NCBI GenBank assembly: GCA_041402045.1
Contig: JAWKSZ010000023.1
Coordinates: forward strand, 1-64,000
Length of the DNA stretch: 64,000 nucleotides
DNA from: JAGQRJ01 sp041402045
GTDB lineage: Bacteria; Planctomycetota; J058
Direction: 5' to 3'
The notes beneath the pieces are model-generated. The model made no database searches, was not told the origin of the DNA, and was given only the letters and a program-made list of their open reading frames with translations. Below, in pieces: positions 58,886 to 64,000 of this stretch; position 1 is the stretch's first letter, and every line of letters starts with the position of its first letter. A program made the translations under genes and the position numbers.

Positions 58886-61177
58886 TCAGCCCGAGCGCTG
58901 CTCGCGGATCAGGCCCAGGAGGTCTTCCAGCTCCTCCAGGCGCCGCTCGTGCTCGGGGCGCCCCTCCTCCCGGATCAGCTGCTCGTAGCGTCGGCGGGCC
59001 TCGCTCAGGTCGAGCTTGGCCTCGCGCAGGTGGTCGTCCCCCGAGATCAGCCAGCACTTGGCCCGGCGCAGGAGCGCCAGCGGGAGCTGCTGCATGGCCT
59101 CGTAGCGGCTCTCGCCGCCGTCCTCGAGCAGCTCGCGGCAAATGTCGATCGAGCGGGTGAAGTCGTCGGCGGCGAGCAGCGGGTGCCCGACGCGCAGGAG
59201 CGCCTCTCCGCGCTGGCGGAACAGCAGGCTCCGGATCGCCTCCCGCCGGGGCTCGTCGTCGTCGACCGGGAGCTCGGGATCGAGCAAGGCGTCGGCGCGC
59301 TGGATCTGCTCCAGCGCCTCCCGCGGCTCGCCGGTGAGGTTCAGCGCGCCGGCGAGGTTCACCAGCGCGTAGGCGAGGTCGCCCTGCCCCGGCACGGTCT
59401 CGTCGACCCCGTGCTCTTCGAACAGCTCCACGCAGCGCTTGAGCAGGGGCAGCGCCTCCTGCGCGCGGCCGTGCTCGCTGAGCATGGCCGCCTTCGCCCC
59501 GAGGATCGCGGCGTGGACGCCGGGGCGCCCGTCTCCCAGGCGACACAGGTTCAGCGCCTGGTCGTAGCTCTGCGAGGCCTCCTCCACCCGGTCCAGGTGG
59601 TCGACGAGGATCTCCGCCTGGAGCACACAGAGGTTGATCACGGTGTCGATCAGCGGGGCGTGCACGTCGGCCTCGCCCTCCCCGCTGTCGCGCACCAGCA
59701 CCGACAGCAGGAGCGAGACCGCCCGCCGCAGACCCTCCACGGCGCCCTCCGCGTCGCCCAGGTTCAAGCTGGCGACGGCGCGGAACAGGAAGATCTCACC
59801 GAAGTCCGCGAGGGCCTCGGGTCCCAGCCGCGGCGAGACGGCGCGCACGGCTTCGTCGGAGAGCTGCCGGGCCTCGAGCCACAGCCCGCAGCTCGCCAGC
59901 GCGTTCGCTCGGGCGTTGAGGGCCAGGGGCAGGAGCGCCAGGACCACCGAGTGCTCCGGGGAGAACTGGCGCAGCTCGATCACGGCGTCGTTGTAGCGCG
60001 CGCGGGCGGCGTGGGGCTCGTCCAGGTGCATGAACGCGTCGCCGTGTTGGAGGAAGGTGCGGATCAGCTCGATCCGGTCCTGCTCGTCCTTGTGCTTGCG
60101 CACGAGGGTCAGGAGCACCTGGGTGCGCTGGGCGAGGAGCTCCGCCGCCTCCGGGGGGTCGACCTCCGCCGCGCGCAGCTCCAGGGCCCGGGCCAGCATG
60201 CGCCGGCAGCGGGTGGGCAGCGGGGTGAAGTCGGCGAGCAGGGTCAGCACCTCCCCCGCGAGCTCGGCGCGGGGCGGGCCCTCGACCCGCTGGGCCTGGG
60301 TCAGCAGGATCTCGGCGAGCTGCTGCGCGCTGTCGAGGTCCTCCGCGTCGAGGGTCTCGCGCAGGCGCTCGATCACGATCTGCGTGGCCTCGTAGGCCTC
60401 TTGGGTGCGGCTGGCCATGTCGAAGATCGCCGCGCGCTGCAGGGCCACCCAGGGCTGATCGCGCATGTCCGAGTCCTCGAGCACCTTCAGCGCATGGTTG
60501 AAGCGCCCGGCGTTGGCGAGCATCTCGGCGCGGGTCGAGAGCAGGAGCGCCTGCTCGGTCTGAGAGACGTCCTCCAGCTCGTCCAGGGCGGCTTGGGTGC
60601 GCTCGAGCTGGCGCAGCCCGGCCATGAGGTCGTCGTGGGCGTAGGCCACCCCCAGCTCGCGGTTGGCCTGCGCGCGCCACAGCGGCCCGTGCTCCCCGCT
60701 CAGGGCGTCGGCGCGCTCGGCGGCCTCCTCCAGGATCCGGGTCGCGTCGAGGAGCTCACCCTCGGCGAGCAGCGCGTGGCCCTGGTGCACGAGGAGCTCG
60801 ACCACGAGCTCCTCCATGTCCGGACCGACCGAGGTCGCGAGGCGCACGGCGTCGGCGAGGTCGGTCAGGGCGCGGGCCTCGGCGTGGCCGCCCGCCAGCA
60901 GGAGCCGCACCCGCTCGGCGAGGAGCTCGGCCCGCGCGCGCTCCCGCGCGGGGGAGTCGTCGCCCAGGCGAGTGAGCACGTGCTCGGCCCGCGTGAGCAG
61001 GTCCAGCGCGGCGTCGTCTTCGCCCATGGCCAGGAGCACCTCGGCCCGCTCCCGCAGCGCCCGGCTGAGCTCCACGCTGTCTCCCGCGCGCTCGAGCCGA
61101 CTGATCTCGCGCGCGGTCCGCCGCAGCTCGTCGGGGCCCGACGGCTCCGGATCGCTCGGTAGCTCGTTGAGGATCAG
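58886..61177 (-). CDS. Large TPR-repeat protein
   Basis: About 763 residues if translation starts at CTG 61177, which overlaps the pcp stop as CTGA; GTG 61075 is the first standard start. The 34 codons between them read like coding sequence (LILNELPSDPEPSGPDELRRTAREISRLERAGD) continuous with the first repeat. The protein is all-helical with repeated TPR signatures (ALDLLTRAEHVL, ALPLLKRCVELFEEHG, ALEQIQRADALL, ALVNLAGALNLTG), no signal and no membrane helix. Probably a cytoplasmic scaffold. Function unknown. Confidence 0.75.
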   Translation of the reverse strand: MILNELPSDPEPSGPDELRRTAREISRLERAGDSVELSRALRERAEVLLAMGEDDAALDLLTRAEHVLTRLGDDSPARERARAELLAERVRLLLAGGHAEARALTDLADAVRLATSVGPDMEELVVELLVHQGHALLAEGELLDATRILEEAAERADALSGEHGPLWRAQANRELGVAYAHDDLMAGLRQLERTQAALDELEDVSQTEQALLLSTRAEMLANAGRFNHALKVLEDSDMRDQPWVALQRAAIFDMASRTQEAYEATQIVIERLRETLDAEDLDSAQQLAEILLTQAQRVEGPPRAELAGEVLTLLADFTPLPTRCRRMLARALELRAAEVDPPEAAELLAQRTQVLLTLVRKHKDEQDRIELIRTFLQHGDAFMHLDEPHAARARYNDAVIELRQFSPEHSVVLALLPLALNARANALASCGLWLEARQLSDEAVRAVSPRLGPEALADFGEIFLFRAVASLNLGDAEGAVEGLRRAVSLLLSVLVRDSGEGEADVHAPLIDTVINLCVLQAEILVDHLDRVEEASQSYDQALNLCRLGDGRPGVHAAILGAKAAMLSEHGRAQEALPLLKRCVELFEEHGVDETVPGQGDLAYALVNLAGALNLTGEPREALEQIQRADALLDPELPVDDDEPRREAIRSLLFRQRGEALLRVGHPLLAADDFTRSIDICRELLEDGGESRYEAMQQLPLALLRRAKCWLISGDDHLREAKLDLSEARRRYEQLIREEGRPEHERRLEELEDLLGLIREQRSG

Positions 61178-61782
61178 GCGGTCGCTTCGACCCGCTGCGC
61201 GGCGAGCCGGCGCGCGGTCTCTTCGACGGCCAGGCGCAGCGCAGCGACGTTGTGCGCGCGAGCGGGGGCGCCGTAGGGCAGGTGCAGGAAGCCCACGGGC
61301 GTCCGCTCCTCGCCCAGGCGACAGGCGAGCCAGTAGTAGACCGCGTTGCAGAGGTAGCCGCCGGCGTCCTCCGAGAGGCTGCAGGCGATGCCTGCGCGGT
61401 CGAGGCGCTGCTTGATCCCCGCCACCGGCAGCGTGCCGTAGACCAGCGCGGGTCCCCGCGGCTCGATCTGGCGGTCCTGGAGCAGGTTGCCGTCGACGTC
61501 GGGGATCGTGTAGTCCAGGCGGTTGCGGGCGGAGAGCTCCAGGCGCACGGGGCCCTGCAGCGCCGCGTAGATCCCGCAGGAGATCACCGCGGCCACCGGC
61601 TCGGCGCTGAGCGCCTCTTCGAGGGCCGCGCGGGCGCGCTCGAACTGCACGGGGAGCACCAGGCTCCGAATGCGGAACCCTTCGTAGGACTCGCCGGCCA
61701 GAGCCTGCACCGCGTCCTGTGAAGGGTTCGTCGAATGTTCACCGAACGGTCCGAAACCGGTCAGCAGGATCGGCTCCTGCAT
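61174..61782 (-). CDS. pcp: Pyrrolidone-carboxylate (pyroglutamyl) peptidase
   Basis: 202 residues from ATG 61782, with AGGAGG upstream. Peptidase C15 features: ILLTGFGPFGEHSTNPSQ at the start, RLELSARNRLDY containing the catalytic Glu region, SEDAGGYLCNAVYYW with the nucleophile Cys, and VGFLHLPY with the catalytic His. It removes N-terminal pyroglutamate from peptides in the cytoplasm. Coupled to the downstream TPR gene through a CTGA overlap. Confidence 0.88.
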   Translation of the reverse strand: MQEPILLTGFGPFGEHSTNPSQDAVQALAGESYEGFRIRSLVLPVQFERARAALEEALSAEPVAAVISCGIYAALQGPVRLELSARNRLDYTIPDVDGNLLQDRQIEPRGPALVYGTLPVAGIKQRLDRAGIACSLSEDAGGYLCNAVYYWLACRLGEERTPVGFLHLPYGAPARAHNVAALRLAVEETARRLAAQRVEATA

Positions 61783-61868
61783 GCAGCCTCCTGTCGGACG
61801 ACGCCTGACCCCCGGATCATAGCCGAGTCTCCAGGCAGAGGCGAGCGCCTCGCGATCCTCGTCGCAGC

Positions 61869-62192
61869 TCAGGAGCCGCCGGCGGATTCGGGGCCAGCGA
61901 GCTCCGCGGGGGGTGGAACGGAGTCCTGGTAGCACAGATCGAAGGGCAGGCAGGCGGTGTCGGCCACGAGGCAGAGCGGCACGTCGACCAGCGCGACCGG
62001 AATCCACCAGGGGCCGGAGCCCAGGGACGTGGCCCACAGGCGCACACCGGCGTAGGGGACACCCCGCGCGTCGGCGTCGACCGCGTGGGTCGGACCGCCG
62101 ACCACGACCGTCCCCACCTTGCTGACGACGGTGGCGCAGCCCGAGGCAGCGAGGAGCAAGCAGAGGATCAGGGAACGCATGAGGGTTGGCAT
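61869..62192 (-). CDS. YceK/YidQ-family lipoprotein
   Basis: 107 residues. Lipoprotein signal MPTLMRSLILCLLLAASGC, then ATVVSKVG and the family core YAGVRLWATSLG...WWIPVALVDVPLCLVADTACLPFDL. Small lipoproteins of this family (DUF1375) are common in Gram-negative bacteria and are of unknown function. Stands alone between pcp and the repeat array. Confidence 0.78.
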   Translation of the reverse strand: MPTLMRSLILCLLLAASGCATVVSKVGTVVVGGPTHAVDADARGVPYAGVRLWATSLGSGPWWIPVALVDVPLCLVADTACLPFDLCYQDSVPPPAELAGPESAGGS

Positions 62193-63060
62193 GACGAGCT
62201 CTCCACGCGGCAGGACGGTGCAAGCCTCGTGCCCTGACCCAACTCACTTGGTGGAGTGCAAGGCCGTCCAGAGTCCGTCAGGAACGTGAGAAACCGCACG
62301 TCGGCGAGCCGCGCGGCGCGCCTCGGCGGCGGGCGGCCGGCGGCCCGCCTGAATGCGACCTCGCGAAGCGCGCCCAGCGAGGGGCGAAGCCCCGAGCGCG
62401 CAGCGGCCGGCGAAGCCTGGCCCCCACGCGAAGCGAACCGCGACTGCGGTCCAGCGAGGCGGGGGGCGAAGCGCGCAGCGTCCCACACGCGAAGCGGACC
62501 GCAGCGGTTCTGCCGAAAGCGGTCTGGCGAAGCGAGCACCGGCCCCAAACGCGAAGCGGACCGCAGCTGCGGTCCGGCCGAAGCCGCGGTCCGGCCGAAA
62601 GCGGTCTAGCGAAGCGGGCACGGGCCCTAACCGCGAAGCGGCCGGCGAAGCCTGGCCCGCACGCGAAGCGGACCGCGACTGCGGTTCAGCGAGGCGAGGG
62701 GCGAAGCCGCGCAGCGGCCCACACGCGAAGCGGACCGCAACTGCGGTCCGGCTGAAAGCGGTCTAGCGAAGCGGGCACCGGCCCCAAACGCGAGCGGACC
62801 GCCCGAACGTACGTCGCGAGGCGCGGCCAGCGAGGGGCGAGGCCCCGAGCGCGCAGCGCCCAGCGAGGGGCGAAGCCGCGCGGCGGCCCACACGCGAAGC
62901 GGACCGCGACTGCGGTCCGCCCGAACGCGACCTCGCGAAGCGCGCCCAGCGAGGGGCGAAGCCCCGAGCGCGCAGCGGCCGGCGAAGCCGGCCGCGAGCC
63001 TTGGGGTGAGGCCGAGGGGCTTTGCCCCGAGGCCGAGGGGGGCCTCGGAAGGCCCCCATA
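62193..63060. repeat. GC-rich repeat array (GCGAAGC / ACCGCGACTGCGGTCC motifs)
   Basis: About 870 bases built from short units: many copies of GCGAAGC, hairpin-forming GGACCGC-GACT-GCGGTCC blocks, and GCGAGGGGCGAAGCCCCGAGCGCGCAGC blocks. A 63-base sequence occurs twice without change (62355-62417 and 62927-62989). Every apparent reading frame here is repeat-driven. The right end merges with the rpsI reading frame. Confidence 0.8.
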
Positions 63061-63462
63061 GTAGCGCTTGGAGAACTGGAAGGAGGCGCGAGCGCCCCGC
63101 TTGCCGGGCTTCTTGCGCTCGACCTGGCGCGAGTCGCGGGTCAGGTAGCCGGCGTCCTTGAGCTTCTGGTAGTGCTCGGGGTTGGCCTTGACCAGCGCGC
63201 GGGCGATGCCCATGCGCACCGCGCCGGCCTGGCCGCTGAGCCCGCCGCCGTTGACGTTGACGTGCACGTCGAAGTTGTCGCGGGCGCCCACCAGGCGCAG
63301 CGGCGCCAGGAGGTGGATCTGATCCTGCTCGCGCACGAAGTACTCTTCGAGGTTGCGCTTGCCGGTGAAGAAGAAGTGCCCGCTCCCGTTGGGGGACAGG
63401 CGCACGCGCGCGACGGCGGCCTTGCGCCGACCGGTTCCGCGGAAGAAGTTCTCGTTGCTCAC
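62686..63462 (-). CDS. rpsI: 30S ribosomal protein S9 with anomalous C-terminal read-through extension
   Basis: GTG 63462 starts a normal S9: FFRGTGRRKAAVARVRL, VNGGGLSGQAGAVRMGIARAL, ending GKRGARASFQFSKR at residue 133, where S9 proteins normally stop. Codon 134 (63061-63063) is TAC, not a stop, and the frame continues 125 residues (YYGGLPRPPSASGQS and onward) through a hairpin and into the repeat array. The C-terminal Arg of S9 contacts P-site tRNA, so such a tail would be disruptive. A single base change, by mutation or error, is the simplest explanation. The natural end is probably at about 63061. Downstream of rplM by 13 bases. Confidence 0.88.
   Translation of the reverse strand: MSNENFFRGTGRRKAAVARVRLSPNGSGHFFFTGKRNLEEYFVREQDQIHLLAPLRLVGARDNFDVHVNVNGGGLSGQAGAVRMGIARALVKANPEHYQKLKDAGYLTRDSRQVERKKPGKRGARASFQFSKRYYGGLPRPPSASGQSPSASPQGSRPASPAAARSGLRPSLGALREVAFGRTAVAVRFACGPPRGFAPRWALRARGLAPRWPRLATYVRAVRSRLGPVPASLDRFQPDRSCGPLRVWAAARLRPSPR
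63038..63057 (-). terminator. Terminator-like hairpin at the end of rpsI
   Basis: On the minus strand GGGGGCCT-TCCG-AGGCCCCC forms an 8-bp stem with a four-base loop (63057-63050 with 63045-63038), starting four bases after the SKR codons of S9. A second stem (GGGGC-AAA-GCCCC) follows at about 63,014-63,026. No T-tract. Confidence 0.6.
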
Positions 63463-63475
63463 GACTCGATCCTGC

Positions 63476-63919
63476 CTAGATCTTCTCGAGGTCCAGCGGC
63501 TGCGGGTTCTGGGCGCCGTGGGGGTGCTCCGAGCCGTGGTAGGCCTTGAGCTTGCCCAGCATTTGGCGACCCAGCTTGCTCTTGGGGAGCATGCGCTTCA
63601 CCGCCAGCTTGAGGGTCTCCTCCGCGCGCCCGGACTCCACGAACTCACTGAAGGTGTTCGCCTTCAGGCCGCCGATGTAGCCGGTGTAGTAGGGGTATTC
63701 CTTGGACTCGGCCTTGTTTCCAGTCAGCCGAATCTTCCCCACGTTGGTCACGACGACGAAGTCGCCCATGTCCACGTGGGGGGTGTAGGTCGGGCGGTGC
63801 TTGCCCATGAGGACCTTCGCCAGCTTCGTGGCGAGGCGGCCCATGACCTGGTCGGTGGCGTCTACGTGGTACCAGCCACGCTTGGTCTGATCGGCCGTCT
63901 TGGCCATGTACGTCTTCAT
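63476..63919 (-). CDS. rplM: 50S ribosomal protein L13
   Basis: 147 residues from ATG 63919. Typical L13: RGWYHVDATDQVMGRLATKLAKVLMGKHRPTYTPHVDMGDFVVV, then KIRLTGNK and AVKRMLPKSKLGRQMLGKLKAYHGSEHPHGAQNP. Binds 23S rRNA early in large-subunit assembly and is cotranscribed with rpsI, the usual bacterial arrangement. In E. coli L13 represses its own operon. Confidence 0.96.
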   Translation of the reverse strand: MKTYMAKTADQTKRGWYHVDATDQVMGRLATKLAKVLMGKHRPTYTPHVDMGDFVVVTNVGKIRLTGNKAESKEYPYYTGYIGGLKANTFSEFVESGRAEETLKLAVKRMLPKSKLGRQMLGKLKAYHGSEHPHGAQNPQPLDLEKI

Positions 63920-63947
63920 CGGTACTCGCTCACAAACAGAGTCGCGA

Positions 63948-63975
63948 AGGGTATGAACTCTCAGCCGAAAATCAA
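63948..63975 (-). promoter_or_regulatory. Candidate promoter of rplM-rpsI
   Basis: On the minus strand TTGATT (63975-63970), a 16-base spacer and TACCCT (63953-63948) lie 29 bases before the rplM ATG. The -10 box is a weak match. Confidence 0.4.
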
Positions 63976-64000
63976 GCCTTAAGTGGATTTCCGGCGATGT

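Noticed and set aside
62193..63060. CRISPR array or protein-coding repeats
   Set aside because: Modules vary in length and order, spacers are not unique, and the open frames arise from the GC-rich repeats themselves.
1..64000. tRNA or rRNA genes
   Set aside because: No cloverleaf-like sequence with a T-loop TTCGA core and matching stem, and no rRNA segment, was recognised in the intergenic stretches. A tRNAscan run would be needed for certainty.

Overview
High-GC (about 70% or more) bacterial chromosome segment with dense coding. Stop/start overlaps (ATGA, GTGA and apparently CTGA) are frequent, and there are many GTG starts, Hanks-type kinases, FHA domains, multiheme c-type cytochromes and long acidic or Lys-rich low-complexity tails. 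This fits a Gram-negative, envelope-rich lineage; Planctomycetota is my best guess and Myxococcota is possible. That is inference from gene content, because no rRNA is present. I saw no tRNA, no integrase or transposase gene and no CRISPR array.

Layout. 1-4 kb: the end of kynB, a rhomboid-fold protein lacking the protease residues, and an acidic/Lys-rich low-complexity protein. 4.2-15.7 kb: a tightly overlapping redox operon on the + strand with a pentaheme lipoprotein, an outer-membrane barrel, an FNR/[2Fe-2S] reductase, a tetraheme cytochrome, a CNBD-FHA-CNBD-[4Fe-4S] fusion, a diheme cytochrome b-like membrane protein and an octa/nonaheme cytochrome. It looks like a trans-envelope electron conduit, but its last two genes carry frameshifts. 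15.7-22.2 kb: a Ser/Thr kinase, a CorA/ZntB transporter and a badly disrupted Calx-beta/beta-propeller lipoprotein. 22.2-22.6 kb: a 329-bp palindromic element. 22.6-28.2 kb: Prs plus a NadR-like ATPase, a Tat-exported GMC dehydrogenase pair, a small membrane protein and a PhyH dioxygenase. 28.2-28.8 kb: a nested palindromic repeat array.

28.8-34.7 kb: a secreted protein, a MobA-like transferase, a DUF697-like/SHOCT protein and two Ser/Thr kinases. 34.7-40 kb: a minus-strand housekeeping operon, coaE-rho-hypothetical-FHA-trmH-rluA. 40.4-44.7 kb: a membrane coiled-coil protein with a BRCT-like end, a frameshifted tatC with a long Pro-rich tail, and a fatty acid hydroxylase-like enzyme. 44.6-53 kb: a RING-like zinc protein, a two-component system, a VWA protein and a WGR/DUF4132 protein with a small partner. 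53-56.5 kb: an AtuA-family protein, Pta and a response regulator. 56.5-62.2 kb: a coiled-coil protein with a histone H1-like head, a TPR protein, pyroglutamyl peptidase and a YceK-like lipoprotein. 62.2-64 kb: a GC-rich repeat array running into rpsI, then rplM.

Two genome-level signals stand out. Several genes have no ATG, GTG or TTG at a plausible place but have a CTG there, and three of these CTGs sit in CTGA overlaps with the upstream stop codon. In addition, the rpsI reading frame lacks its expected stop and reads through a terminator-like hairpin into the repeat array. Clustered indels and C/A differences at 13.4-14.3 kb, 18.1-22.2 kb and 42.9 kb could be real decay or local assembly error.
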